Shown in pieces: positions 41,467 through 50,940 of a stretch of DNA of 64,000 nt. The stretch is from the NCBI RefSeq assembly GCF_900100875.1, contig NZ_FNKQ01000001.1:868001-932000 (forward strand), read 5' to 3'. Origin of the DNA: Halopelagius longus (lineage in GTDB: Archaea > Halobacteriota > Halobacteria > Halobacteriales > Haloferacaceae). The notes below the pieces were generated by a model that was not told where the DNA came from, did no database searches, and saw only the letters and a list, made by a program, of their open reading frames with translations. Numbering within the stretch: the first letter of the stretch is position 1; each line of letters opens with the position of its first letter. A program made the position numbers and the translations under genes.

Positions 41467-42819
41467 ATGGAAATCGAAATTGCGACAATCGGCGGATACG
41501 AAGAAGTCGGTCGACAGATGACGGCCGTTCGCGCGGGCGACGACGTCGTCGTCTTCGACATGGGCCTGAACCTGTCTCAGGTCCTGATCCACGACAACGT
41601 GGAGACCGAAAAGATGCACAGCCTCGACCTCATCGACATGGGTGCGATTCCGGACGACCGCATCATGTCGGACTTAGAGGGCGACGTGAAGGCCATCGTG
41701 CCGACGCACGGCCACCTCGACCACATCGGCGCCATCTCGAAACTGGCGCACCGCTACGACGCGCCCGTCGTGGCCACGCCGTTCACCATCGAACTGGTGA
41801 AACAGCAGGTCGAAGGCGAGAGCAAGTTCAACGTCGGCAACGACCTCGTGAAGATGAGCGCCGGCGAGACGATGTCCATCGGAGACTCGGGACAGGTCGA
41901 GTTGGAGTTCGTCCACGTCACTCACTCCATCATCGACGCCATCAACCCCGTCCTCCACACGCCGGAGGGAGCGGTCGTCTACGGTCTCGACAAGCGGATG
42001 GACCACTCGCCGGTCCTCGAAGACCCCATCGACATGAAGCGCTTCCGCGAGATCGGTCGCGAGGGTGAGGGTGTCCTCTGTTACATCGAGGACTGCACCA
42101 ACGCGGGCCGGAAGGGCCGGACGCCCTCCGAGTCCGTCGCGCGCCGTCACCTCAAGGACGTGATGACGAGCATCGAGGATTACGACGGCGGCATCGTGGC
42201 GACGACGTTCTCGTCGCACATCTCCCGCGTCTCCTCGCTCATCGAGTTCGCCAAGGACATCGGGCGGCAACCCGTCCTGCTCGGCCGGTCGATGGAGAAG
42301 TACTCCGGCACCGCAGAGCGCCTCGGATTCGTGGACATCCCGGACGACGTGGGCATGTACGGCCACCGCAAGTCCGTCGACCGGACGTTCAAGCGCATCA
42401 TGAAGGAGGGCAAGGAGAACTACCTGCCCATCGTCACGGGCCATCAGGGCGAACCGCGCGCGATGCTCACCCGGATGGGCCGCGGCGAGACGCCGTACGA
42501 ACTGGACGAGGGCGACAAGGTCATCTTCTCGGCGCGGGTCATCCCGGAGCCGACCAACGAGGGGCAGCGCTACCAGTCCGAACGCCTCCTGAAGATGCAG
42601 GGCGCCCGCATCTACGACGAGATACACGTCTCGGGGCACCTTCGCGAGGAGGGCCACTACCAGATGCTCGACGCGCTCCAACCCCAGCACGTCATCCCCG
42701 CCCACCAGAACCTCAAGGGCTTCGCGCCGTACGTCGACCTCGCGGAGTCGCAGGGGTACGCGCTGGGCCGTGACCTTCACGTCACGCGCAACGGGAACAT
42801 GATTCAGCTGGTGGAGTAA
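41467..42819 (+). CDS. Ribonuclease J (archaeal RNase J)
   Basis: The 450-residue protein opens with [21 protein letters not shown] and has the metallo-beta-lactamase motif HGHLDH (about residues 81-86), the beta-CASP motifs including [11 protein letters not shown] and [11 protein letters not shown], and the late [15 protein letters not shown]. Archaeal RNase J is a 5'-to-3' exonuclease that degrades RNA with 5' monophosphates. An ATG five codons earlier (41452) is the alternative start, but the MEIEI start fits the family. It is followed by the polyprenyl synthase gene after one base. Confidence 0.92.
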   Translation: MEIEIATIGGYEEVGRQMTAVRAGDDVVVFDMGLNLSQVLIHDNVETEKMHSLDLIDMGAIPDDRIMSDLEGDVKAIVPTHGHLDHIGAISKLAHRYDAPVVATPFTIELVKQQVEGESKFNVGNDLVKMSAGETMSIGDSGQVELEFVHVTHSIIDAINPVLHTPEGAVVYGLDKRMDHSPVLEDPIDMKRFREIGREGEGVLCYIEDCTNAGRKGRTPSESVARRHLKDVMTSIEDYDGGIVATTFSSHISRVSSLIEFAKDIGRQPVLLGRSMEKYSGTAERLGFVDIPDDVGMYGHRKSVDRTFKRIMKEGKENYLPIVTGHQGEPRAMLTRMGRGETPYELDEGDKVIFSARVIPEPTNEGQRYQSERLLKMQGARIYDEIHVSGHLREEGHYQMLDALQPQHVIPAHQNLKGFAPYVDLAESQGYALGRDLHVTRNGNMIQLVE

Positions 42820-42820
42820 G

Positions 42821-43867
42821 ATGAACTCGGAAGCGACGGAGGAACGGGTGCTCGAAGCGGTCCGACAGCGACGCGAACTCGTCAACGAGGCGCTGGACGA
42901 GGACATCCCGCTGGAGGAGCCCGAACGGCTCTACGAGGCGACCCGCTACCTGCTTCAGGCGGGCGGCAAGCGCCTCCGGCCGACCGTGACGCTCCTCACT
43001 GCCGAAGCGCTCGCGGACGTCGAGCCGCTCTCGACGGACTACCGCGCGTTTCCGACGCTCGACTCCCGCGAGATCGACGTGATGACGGCCGCCGCGAGCA
43101 TCGAGGTCATCCAGTCGTTCACGCTCATCCACGACGACATCATGGACGACGACGACCTCCGTCGCGGCGTCCCCGCAGTTCACAAAGAGTACGACACCGA
43201 GACGGCAATCCTCGCGGGCGACACGCTCTACGCGAAGGCGTTCGAGCTGATGACCCACACGGGGGCCGACCCCGAGAACGGGCTCGAAGCCGTCCGGATG
43301 CTCGCGACGACCTGCACCCAAATCTGCGAGGGACAGGCGCTCGACGTCGAGTTCGAGCGACGCAGCGAGGTGTTGCCCGACGAGTATCTGGAGATGATAG
43401 AGCTGAAGACCGCCGTCCTCTACGGCGCGGCGGCGGCGACGGCTGGCGTCCTCATGGGCGCGAGCGACGACGTGGTCGAAGCGCTCTACCGGTACGGCAT
43501 CGACTCCGGCTGCGCGTTCCAGATACAGGACGACGTGCTCGATCTGACGGTGCCCTCGGAGAAACTCGGCAAACAGCGCGGGTCGGACCTCGTCGAGAAC
43601 AAGGAGACGATCATCACGCTCCACGCCCGCCAGCAGGGCGTCGACGTGGACTCGCTTCTCGACGTCTCGGGCGTCGAGGACGTGACCGAGGAGGCGGTCG
43701 AGGAGGCCGTCGCCGAACTCGACGACGCCGGCTCCATCGACTTCGCCCGCGAGAAGGCCCACGAACTGACCGACCGGGCGAAGAACCACCTCGAAGTCCT
43801 CCCGGACAACGAGGCGCGGTCGCTCCTGCGCGACATCGCGGACTACCTCATCACGCGCGGCTACTGA
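42821..43867 (+). CDS. idsA: Polyprenyl diphosphate synthase (geranylgeranyl-PP type)
   Basis: The 348-residue enzyme has the aspartate-rich first motif IHDDIMDDDDLRRG (around residues 106-119), the second motif IQDDVLD, and LLQAGGKRLRP, the substrate-binding segment. It condenses isopentenyl diphosphate units to C20 geranylgeranyl diphosphate for archaeal membrane lipids. It starts one base after the RNase J stop, an arrangement seen in archaeal isoprenoid operons. The leader hairpins upstream of RNase J could therefore affect both. Confidence 0.93.
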   Translation: MNSEATEERVLEAVRQRRELVNEALDEDIPLEEPERLYEATRYLLQAGGKRLRPTVTLLTAEALADVEPLSTDYRAFPTLDSREIDVMTAAASIEVIQSFTLIHDDIMDDDDLRRGVPAVHKEYDTETAILAGDTLYAKAFELMTHTGADPENGLEAVRMLATTCTQICEGQALDVEFERRSEVLPDEYLEMIELKTAVLYGAAAATAGVLMGASDDVVEALYRYGIDSGCAFQIQDDVLDLTVPSEKLGKQRGSDLVENKETIITLHARQQGVDVDSLLDVSGVEDVTEEAVEEAVAELDDAGSIDFAREKAHELTDRAKNHLEVLPDNEARSLLRDIADYLITRGY

Positions 43868-43925
43868 CCCGGCGGCACGGGTCGGTTTTTCGCCGCTGGA
43901 TGCGGCGCCGGCGGCACATCGAAGC

Positions 43926-43931
43926 TATATA
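43926..43931 (+). promoter_or_regulatory. TATA box of the HTH regulator gene
   Basis: TATATA is centred 26 bases before the ATG at 43955, implying a leaderless mRNA. Confidence 0.55.
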
Positions 43932-43954
43932 CCGAAGCCACGTGACTACCGCGT

Positions 43955-44728
43955 ATGGCCGACGCACTGACCGTCGTCCGGCGGCGACGGCGCATCCTCG
44001 AGTACCTCTGCGAAGGTGCGGCACCGAAACGCGACATCGTGGCGACGACGGACTCCTCGCGTTCGACGGTGAACCGCGCCATCTCGGAACTCTCCTCGCT
44101 CGGTCTGGTCGAACGGGTCGACGGCGGCTTTCGGACGACGACGCCCGGCCGACTCTCCTTGGACGTGGTGACGGAGACGTCGGAGACGATGCGGACGATA
44201 CGCGAGTCCAGCGACGTGCTCTCGAACATCCCGCTGGAATCGTGCGTCTCCCACCGGTTTCTCGTCGGCGCGGACGTCGTCACCGGCGATTCGGCCGCGC
44301 CGTACTCCGGCATCGACGACGCGTTCGACAGACTGCGGCGCGCTGACCGCGCCCGCGGGTTCGGCGTCGCCGACAACGACCCGCGGTGGACGCAGACGCT
44401 CCACGAACGGGCCACCGAGGGGTCGTTGTCCGTGGACGTCGCCATCACCCGCCCGATGGCGAAGTACGCCCTCGACCGGTACGACGACAGGGCCGCGGAG
44501 TACTTCGCCGCCGACGACTACCGGGTCCGCGTCTGCGAGTCGCTCCCGTTCGGGATGTTCCTCTTCGACGTCGAGGACCGAACGGTGGCGCACCTCCTCG
44601 TCCACGACGAGGCGGGGTCGTTCATCGCGCAGGTCGAAAACGACCGCCCCGACGCCGTCGAGTGGGCCGAGGCGCGGTTCGCCGAACGGTTCGAGGCGGG
44701 CGTGCCGCTTTCGGAGTTCACCGAGTGA
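43955..44728 (+). CDS. Winged-helix transcriptional regulator with DUF1724-type domain
   Basis: The 257-residue protein has an N-terminal winged helix (about residues 10-65; RILEYLCEGAAPKRDIV, RSTVNRAISELSSLGLVE) and a C-terminal domain of DUF1724 type (about residues 115-250; VFGVADN, DVAITRPM, RVRVCESLPFGMFLFDVED). Such proteins are numerous in haloarchaea and generally lack a known ligand. It is monocistronic. Its neighbours (the isoprenoid and gltX genes) do not suggest a target. Confidence 0.8.
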   Translation: MADALTVVRRRRRILEYLCEGAAPKRDIVATTDSSRSTVNRAISELSSLGLVERVDGGFRTTTPGRLSLDVVTETSETMRTIRESSDVLSNIPLESCVSHRFLVGADVVTGDSAAPYSGIDDAFDRLRRADRARGFGVADNDPRWTQTLHERATEGSLSVDVAITRPMAKYALDRYDDRAAEYFAADDYRVRVCESLPFGMFLFDVEDRTVAHLLVHDEAGSFIAQVENDRPDAVEWAEARFAERFEAGVPLSEFTE

Positions 44729-44806
44729 GCGAGCGCGAAACCCATAAGCGTCTCAGCGTGCTATTGCGTACCGTACCCCTGCCCGTGTGTCCCCAATCCG
44801 GGCCTG

Positions 44807-44813
44807 TTTTTAC
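44807..44813 (+). promoter_or_regulatory. TATA-like element of gltX
   Basis: TTTTTAC is centred about 27 bases before the gltX ATG, consistent with a leaderless transcript. Confidence 0.4.
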
Positions 44814-44836
44814 CCGCGGCGAAGAATCGAACGCCA

Positions 44837-46630
44837 ATGGACGACGAGTTACGCGAACGCGTCGAGCGAGCGGCCGAGAAGCACGCCCTGCTCAACGCGG
44901 TCAAGTACGAGAGCGACGCCGACGTGGGCGCGGTGATGGGTCCGCTCATGGGCGAGAACCCGGAGTTCCGCCCCCACGGTGACGAGATTCCGGGAATCAT
45001 CGGCGGCGTCGTCGGGCGAGTCAACGACCTCTCGACGGCGGAGAAGCGCGACCGACTGGCGGAACTCGCGCCCGAGGAACTCGCGGAACTCGAAGCCGAA
45101 GAGGAGGAAGACGAGACGGTGCTTCCGGACCTGCCGAACGCCGACGAGTACGACGAAGTGCGGATGCGCGCGGCCCCGAACCCGAACGGCCCGTGGCACA
45201 TCGGCCACGCGCGGATGCCCGCGGTCATCGGGACGTACAAAGACCGCTACGACGGGTCCTTTATCGTCCGCTTCGACGACACCGACCCCGAGACGAAGCG
45301 CCCCGACTTGGACGCCTACTACGCCATCCTCGACGACGTCGAGTACCTCGGCTTCGAACCGGACGACGTAATCCTCGCCTCCGACCGGGTGGAAACCTAC
45401 TACGACTACGCCCGCGAACTCATCGAGTCGGGCGGCGCGTACACCTGTTCGTGCTCGGGCGAGACGTTCTCGGAACTGAAGAACGACGGCGAGGCCTGCC
45501 CTCACCGGGACAAAGACCCCGAGACGACGATGGCGGAGTTCGAGGAGATGGTCGCGGGCGAGTACGACTCCGGGGAGATGGTCCTCCGGGTGAAGACGGA
45601 CATCGAGCACAAGAACCCCGCCCTCCGCGACTGGGTGGCGTTCCGCATTGTCGATACGCCGCACCCGCGCGAGGAGGCCGCAGAGTACCGCGCGTGGCCG
45701 ATGCTCGACTTCCAGTCCGGCGTGGACGACCACCTCACGGGCGTCACCCACATCATCCGCGGCATCGACCTGCAGGATTCGGCGAAGCGCCAGCAGTTCG
45801 TCTACGACTACTTCGACTGGGAGTACCCCGAGGTCATCCACTGGGGGCACGTCCAAGTCGACGAGTACGACGTGAAACTCTCCACCTCGACCATCAAGGA
45901 ACTCGTCGAGGAGGGGAAACTCGACGGGTGGGACGACCCGCGCGCGCCGACCCTGAAGAGTCTCCGCCGCCGCGGCATCCGCGGGGAGGCCATCGTCGAG
46001 GCGATGGTCGGCCTCGGCACGTCCACCTCCAACGTCGACCTCTCGATGTCGGCCGTCTACGCGAACAACCGCGACATCGTGGACGACGAGGCGGACCGCT
46101 ACTTCTTCGTCCGCGAGGGCGAGGTGTTCGCACTCGACGGCGGTCCGGACGCGGGCCACCCCGCACTCCACCCCGACCACGAGGAACGCGGCGACCGGAC
46201 CGTTCCGGCCGAGGGCGGCGTCGCCGTCGAGTCGGAGGACGCGCCCGCGGAGGGCGAACGCGTCTGGCTGAAAGGCTACGGGTGCGTCCGCCGCGAGGGC
46301 GACACCTTCGTCCACACCGACGACAGCATCGAGGCGGTTCGCTCCGGCGAGGTGGACGTGATTCACTGGGCCCCCGCCACGGAGAACGTCCCCGTCCGCA
46401 TGCGGACGCCCGACGGCGACGTGGTGGGCGTCGCCGAACCCGACTTCGCCGAGACGGCGGAAGACGAAGTCATCCAGTTCGAGCGTCTCGGATTCGTCCG
46501 CGTGGACGGCCACGACGGCGACTCCCGCGACGTTGACGAGACGCAGGGCGTCTCGTCAGCCAACCGGAACGCGGAGCGTTCCGGTAACGCGGAGGGCGAC
46601 GAATCGGTCGTCTACTGGGCGCACAAGTAG
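44837..46630 (+). CDS. gltX: Glutamyl-tRNA synthetase
   Basis: The 597-residue class I synthetase is of the archaeal GluRS type: a helical N-terminal segment (residues 1 to about 95), PNGPWHIGHAR (the HIGH motif, about residue 118), VKLSTSTIK (the KMSKS equivalent) and a beta-barrel anticodon-binding region after about residue 400. It charges both tRNA(Glu) and tRNA(Gln), the latter for later transamidation. A C-terminal insertion (DETQGVSSANRNAERSGN) coincides with two perfect palindromes in the DNA (46534-46585), which looks like an in-frame element. Confidence 0.95.
   Translation: MDDELRERVERAAEKHALLNAVKYESDADVGAVMGPLMGENPEFRPHGDEIPGIIGGVVGRVNDLSTAEKRDRLAELAPEELAELEAEEEEDETVLPDLPNADEYDEVRMRAAPNPNGPWHIGHARMPAVIGTYKDRYDGSFIVRFDDTDPETKRPDLDAYYAILDDVEYLGFEPDDVILASDRVETYYDYARELIESGGAYTCSCSGETFSELKNDGEACPHRDKDPETTMAEFEEMVAGEYDSGEMVLRVKTDIEHKNPALRDWVAFRIVDTPHPREEAAEYRAWPMLDFQSGVDDHLTGVTHIIRGIDLQDSAKRQQFVYDYFDWEYPEVIHWGHVQVDEYDVKLSTSTIKELVEEGKLDGWDDPRAPTLKSLRRRGIRGEAIVEAMVGLGTSTSNVDLSMSAVYANNRDIVDDEADRYFFVREGEVFALDGGPDAGHPALHPDHEERGDRTVPAEGGVAVESEDAPAEGERVWLKGYGCVRREGDTFVHTDDSIEAVRSGEVDVIHWAPATENVPVRMRTPDGDVVGVAEPDFAETAEDEVIQFERLGFVRVDGHDGDSRDVDETQGVSSANRNAERSGNAEGDESVVYWAHK
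46534..46585. repeat. Two adjacent perfect palindromes inside gltX
   Basis: TGACGAGACGC (46534-46544) is the exact reverse complement of GCGTCTCGTCA (46548-46558), with a 3-base gap. ACCGGAACG (46563-46571) is the exact reverse complement of CGTTCCGGT (46577-46585), with a 5-base gap. They lie 4 bases apart, in frame, in the poorly conserved C-terminus of GltX. Confidence 0.6.
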
Positions 46631-46672
46631 GCGACAGCCCTTTTCTTTTCTCCGCGGCGCGTACCGTCGCAC

Positions 46673-47287
46673 GTGACCCTCGTAGACCTCACCCGTCGAG
46701 TCGAATCCGGGATGCCCGTCTACCCCGGCGACCCCGCCGTGACCGTCGAACCGCACGCCGACTTCGAGACGGACGGCTACCGCGTCTCCCGACTCGAACT
46801 CGGGACGCACGCCGGAACGCACGTGGACGCCCCCTCGCACACCGAACCCGACGGCGACTCTCTGGACGCGTTCGACGCCGAGGATTTTCGGTTCGACGCG
46901 CGACTCGTCGACTGCCGCGACGCGGGCGAAAACGGGACGATAGGCCCCGACGCGGTGCCGGACGACCCGGACGCGGAGATGGTCGTCTTCCGTACCGGGT
47001 GGGAGGCGGAGTGGGGGACCGACCGGATGACCGACCACCCGGCCCTCGCGCCCGAGACGGCGCGCCTCTGCGCCGAACGGGGGTACGCGGTGGCGACGGA
47101 CGCGTTGAGCCCGGACCCGACGGGCGGCGAGGGCGTGCCCGCCCACCGCGCGATACTCGGGGCGGGACTCCTCGTCGTAGAGAACCTCCGCAACCTCGAC
47201 GCCGCGCCGGAGGCGTTCGAGTTGCTGGCGTTGCCGGTGCGCGTCGACGCGGACGGCGCGCCGGTTCGCGCCGTCGCGCGGGTTTAG
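46673..47287 (+). CDS. Cyclase-family (kynurenine formamidase-like) metal hydrolase
   Basis: The 204-residue protein starts with GTG and has the cyclase-family motif GTHAGTHVDAPSHTEP, in which the H-x-G-T-H-x-D residues bind metal, and DLTRRVESGMPVYPGDPAV at the N-terminus. Members include kynurenine formamidases and other amide or lactone hydrolases. The substrate here is unknown. The gene starts 42 bases after gltX and ends 4 bases into the convergent DUF456-like gene. Confidence 0.85.
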   Translation: MTLVDLTRRVESGMPVYPGDPAVTVEPHADFETDGYRVSRLELGTHAGTHVDAPSHTEPDGDSLDAFDAEDFRFDARLVDCRDAGENGTIGPDAVPDDPDAEMVVFRTGWEAEWGTDRMTDHPALAPETARLCAERGYAVATDALSPDPTGGEGVPAHRAILGAGLLVVENLRNLDAAPEAFELLALPVRVDADGAPVRAVARV

Positions 47288-47769
47288 AAGAAGAGGACGA
47301 AGAGGAACGCGACGAGCATCGACGCCGTGAGGAGAATCTGCACCGCGGTGGAGGCGAGGACGCCCACCGTCGCGTAGAGGGCGGCCTTCCCGCTCTGTTC
47401 GGCGTTCTGGTTCCGGACGAACTCGGCGACGAACACGGTGACGGCGATGCCGACGAGGAACCCGACCGGTCCGGTCACGAACAGGAGGACGAACCCGACG
47501 ACGACGGCGATACCCGTCGTCAGCGTCGACGCGCCCGCCGCCTTGGCGGCGACTGCGCCGCCCGCGTAGTCGACGATGACGGTGACGATACCCACCAGAA
47601 CCAACGCGACGAAGACGGGGAGGCTCGGGTCCGTGAACCCAGTGGACCACCAGTAGAGCAGTACCCCGGACAGCGAGAGCAGTGCGCCCGGAACGAGGGG
47701 GGCGACGGTTCCGACGACGCCGAGGACGAGGAGAGCCAACGCGAGCAACGCGATGGGTGTGACTGCCAT
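47284..47769 (-). CDS. DUF456-like membrane protein
   Basis: The 161-residue protein has four or five membrane helices, with the DUF456 pattern LLALALLVLGVVGTVAPLVPGALLSLSGVLLYWW, VIVDYAGGAVAAKAAGAS, and GPVGFLVGIAVTVFVAEF. Glycine and Ala-rich helices dominate and the function is unknown. The ATG at 47769 gives the usual start MAVTPIALL. It converges with the cyclase-family gene with a 4-base overlap of the stop codons. Confidence 0.82.
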   Translation of the reverse strand: MAVTPIALLALALLVLGVVGTVAPLVPGALLSLSGVLLYWWSTGFTDPSLPVFVALVLVGIVTVIVDYAGGAVAAKAAGASTLTTGIAVVVGFVLLFVTGPVGFLVGIAVTVFVAEFVRNQNAEQSGKAALYATVGVLASTAVQILLTASMLVAFLFVLFF

Positions 47770-47844
47770 AGTCGGAGGTGGGCCGCCTGCGGCATAACGC
47801 CGGTGCCCGTCCGCGCGGACGAAGCGATTCGGAGCATGATTTAA

Positions 47845-48204
<360 letters not shown>

Positions 48205-48331
48205 CGCCGCATCTCGCCCGTTTTCCGTCCGCCGACGCGTTCCCCTCGTCCTCCCGACGGTGACTGTTTCGAATACCTCACAAAAGACTATTAGAAATAC
48301 GTGGTGGCAATTATCGTGTGAGGAATTAACA

Positions 48332-49204
48332 ATGCACGTAGTCACCCTGACCAAAGGCGTCCCCGACTTCCGAGAGGGGCAGGTGTCGTTCGACGAAGAC
48401 GGCCACCTCGAACGCGGGAAGACACCGACGGTGATGAACCCGAACGACGCGCACGCCCTCGACGCCGCCCTGCAGACGCACGTCCGCCACGGGGGGCGGA
48501 TGAGCGTCGTGAGCATGGGACCGCCGGGGTACAAGGAGGTGCTTCGGGAGGCGATGGAGACGGCGTACGCCGACGACTTGCTTTTGGTCTCCGACCGGGA
48601 GATGGCCGCGGCGGACACGTGGGCGACGGCAATCACGCTCAGCACCGGCATCGAGAGGCTCGGCGACCCCGACGTCGTGTTCGCGGGGTTCAAAACCGCC
48701 GACGGGGAGACGGGCCACACCGGCCCGCAGACGTCGTGGTGCCTCGACATGCCCCTCGTGACGCACGTCGTTTCGATGGACGTCGACGAGGAGGCGGGCA
48801 CCCTCCGGGCGGAACGCCTCGTCGAGGGCGACATCGCGGAGGTGGAGACGGTCGAACTGTCGCTTCCGGCGTTCGTCGTCGCCGACCCCGAGTTCGAACC
48901 GACCTACCGCACGGCGGCGCACAGACTCACGCTGAAGGACAAACGCGCCGAGGCGAAGTCCCGCATCGAGGAGTACGAGGAGTACCTGACGGTGTGGGAC
49001 CACGCCGACCTGAATCTCGACCCCGACTACATCGGACTCGACGGGTCCCCGACCATCGTCTCCTCGGTTGATCCCATCCCCAAACCGCCCGCCGAACGCG
49101 AGGCGACGATGGTGGACCCCGAGGACGCCGAGGCGATGACGGAGGTTCTCGAAACGATGCAACCGTTGGCCGACACCGACGCGGCGGCCGCGGGGGGTGA
49201 CTGA
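48332..49204 (+). CDS. fixA: Electron transfer flavoprotein beta subunit (FixA)
   Basis: The 290-residue protein starts MHVVTLTKGVPDF and carries the ETF-beta nucleotide-binding fold: MNPNDAHALDAALQ, MGPPGYKEVLREAM, ADDLLLVSDRE and the AMP/FAD-binding GFKTADGETGHTGPQ. It forms a heterodimer with the next gene product and carries electrons from dehydrogenases such as the acyl-CoA dehydrogenase at 31763-32908. A possible Shine-Dalgarno (GAGG, 48320-48323) lies 8 bases before the ATG. It is the first gene of a fixAB-fixC operon. Confidence 0.93.
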   Translation: MHVVTLTKGVPDFREGQVSFDEDGHLERGKTPTVMNPNDAHALDAALQTHVRHGGRMSVVSMGPPGYKEVLREAMETAYADDLLLVSDREMAAADTWATAITLSTGIERLGDPDVVFAGFKTADGETGHTGPQTSWCLDMPLVTHVVSMDVDEEAGTLRAERLVEGDIAEVETVELSLPAFVVADPEFEPTYRTAAHRLTLKDKRAEAKSRIEEYEEYLTVWDHADLNLDPDYIGLDGSPTIVSSVDPIPKPPAEREATMVDPEDAEAMTEVLETMQPLADTDAAAAGGD

Positions 49205-49206
49205 CC

Positions 49207-50940
49207 GTGCCCGCAATCGACCCCGGCGAGTACGAGATATCCGCGCTCGGCCCCGAACTCCGGGAGATAGAGGACGCCGAGGAACTGCGGGAGATACTCG
49301 CGGCCGAACGCGACGGGAAGGACCGCGACGCCGTGATTTCGCTGATAGAGAGCCGAATCGAGAAGTTCCAGGGCGACGACGAGGAGACGGACGCCGACGC
49401 CCTCGATCTGACGGAGATGAGCACCGCGGAAGTCGGCAACGCCATCACCGACATCGACGACCCGGCGGAACTGGAGTCCATCCTCGAACGCGAGGAGGCC
49501 GGCGAGGACAGAGACGGCGTCAAGCGCCTCGTGGAGAACCGTCTCGACTCCGTGCAGGGAAGCGAGGAGGGCGAACGTGAGGCGCGGAAACCGCCCGAGG
49601 AGCGACACCCCGAACTCGACCACCCGACGAACGACAAACGGCACGTCCGGGCGTTGGAGGGCGGCGTCTACCGCGACATGTGGGTGTACTGCGAGACGCA
49701 GGCGGGCGAACTCGTGGACGTCTCGAAGGAGATGCTCGGGAAGGCCCGCGAACTGATGGACGACTACAACGAGGCGTACGGGGAGAGCGAACGCGTCGTG
49801 GCCGTCCTCGTCGGCGACCACGTGGAGACGCACACCGAGGACGTGATAGCCTACGGCGCGGACGTCGTCGTCTACCACGAGGACCCGCGACTGTCGCGCT
49901 TCCAGCACAAGCCGTACACGGAGATATTCTGCGATATGGCCCGCGCGGGCGCGACGCACGAGGACGGCGAGGCCCGCGGCGGGAGAGACGAGGCGTGGCG
50001 CGACTACGACAAACCGCGGTACGTCCTCTTCCCGGCGACGAACAACGGCCGGGACCTCTCGGCGTTGGTGCAGGCCGAGTTGGATTCGGGTCTCGCCAGC
50101 GACTGTTCGGGCCTCTACATCGAAGACGAGGTGATATCGAACCCCGTCAAGACCGGCGCGGCGGGCGACAAGAAGCAGTTCGAACGCGTCCTGCACATGA
50201 AGCGGCCGGACTTCTCGGGGTTCGAGTACTCGACTATCCTCTGTCTGGACAACCCCGAGAGGGAGTTCCACCCGCAGGGGGCGTCCGTCATCCCCGGCAG
50301 TTTCGACGTACCCGAACCCGACGCCGAACGCGAGGGCGAGGTCATCGAGCACGACATCTCACTCGACGACGAGTGGTTCCGCGTCTCCGTCACCGACTAC
50401 GACCGGTTAGACGAGGGCGTGGACCTGACCGGAAACGACGTCGTCGTCGCCGTCGGGCGGGGCATCGGCGAGGCGCCGACCCGCGGGATGGAACTCGCCG
50501 TCGAACTCGCAGACCAGTTCGAGAACGCCGACGTGGGCGTCTCCCGCGGCATCGTCACCGGATCCTACCAGTTCGAGGGCCACGTCGAGCAGTACACGAC
50601 CGAGGACCGCCAAATCGGCGAGACGGGACAGGTCGTCGCCCCGGACCTCTACATCGCGGCGGGCATCTCGGGGGCCGTCCAGCACAAAGTCGGCATGGAC
50701 GAGTCCGAGACCATCGTCGCCGTCAACACCGACCCGGAGGCGCGCATCCGCGACTTCTCCGATTACTTCGTCGGGGGCGACCTGTTCGAGGTGCTCCCCC
50801 GACTGACGGCGGCGTTGAAGGAGGGGCGCGCGGACTTCGCGTCCGTCGCCGCCGCGGGCGACGCCGCCGCCACCGACGGCGGCCGACGGCCCGATTCACA
50901 CGCGGACGCGCGGCCGACGGGAGGTGAGGCCGATGAGTGA
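49207..50940 (+). CDS. fixB: Electron transfer flavoprotein alpha subunit (FixB) with N-terminal repeat extension
   Basis: From a GTG start the 577-residue protein has an N-terminal extension of about 140 residues with two matching 31-residue helical repeats (residues 21-51 and 83-113; each has EL.xIL.xE...KDRDxV..L(I/V)E.R). The conserved ETF-alpha body follows. The FAD domain has AVGRGIGEAPTRG, GSYQFEGHVEQYTTEDRQIGETGQVVAPDLYIAAGISGAVQHKVGM. The extension is unlike bacterial ETF-alpha and could hold a partner or regulate dimer assembly. The gene starts 2 bases after fixA and overlaps fixC by 8. Confidence 0.92.
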   Translation: MPAIDPGEYEISALGPELREIEDAEELREILAAERDGKDRDAVISLIESRIEKFQGDDEETDADALDLTEMSTAEVGNAITDIDDPAELESILEREEAGEDRDGVKRLVENRLDSVQGSEEGEREARKPPEERHPELDHPTNDKRHVRALEGGVYRDMWVYCETQAGELVDVSKEMLGKARELMDDYNEAYGESERVVAVLVGDHVETHTEDVIAYGADVVVYHEDPRLSRFQHKPYTEIFCDMARAGATHEDGEARGGRDEAWRDYDKPRYVLFPATNNGRDLSALVQAELDSGLASDCSGLYIEDEVISNPVKTGAAGDKKQFERVLHMKRPDFSGFEYSTILCLDNPEREFHPQGASVIPGSFDVPEPDAEREGEVIEHDISLDDEWFRVSVTDYDRLDEGVDLTGNDVVVAVGRGIGEAPTRGMELAVELADQFENADVGVSRGIVTGSYQFEGHVEQYTTEDRQIGETGQVVAPDLYIAAGISGAVQHKVGMDESETIVAVNTDPEARIRDFSDYFVGGDLFEVLPRLTAALKEGRADFASVAAAGDAAATDGGRRPDSHADARPTGGEADE

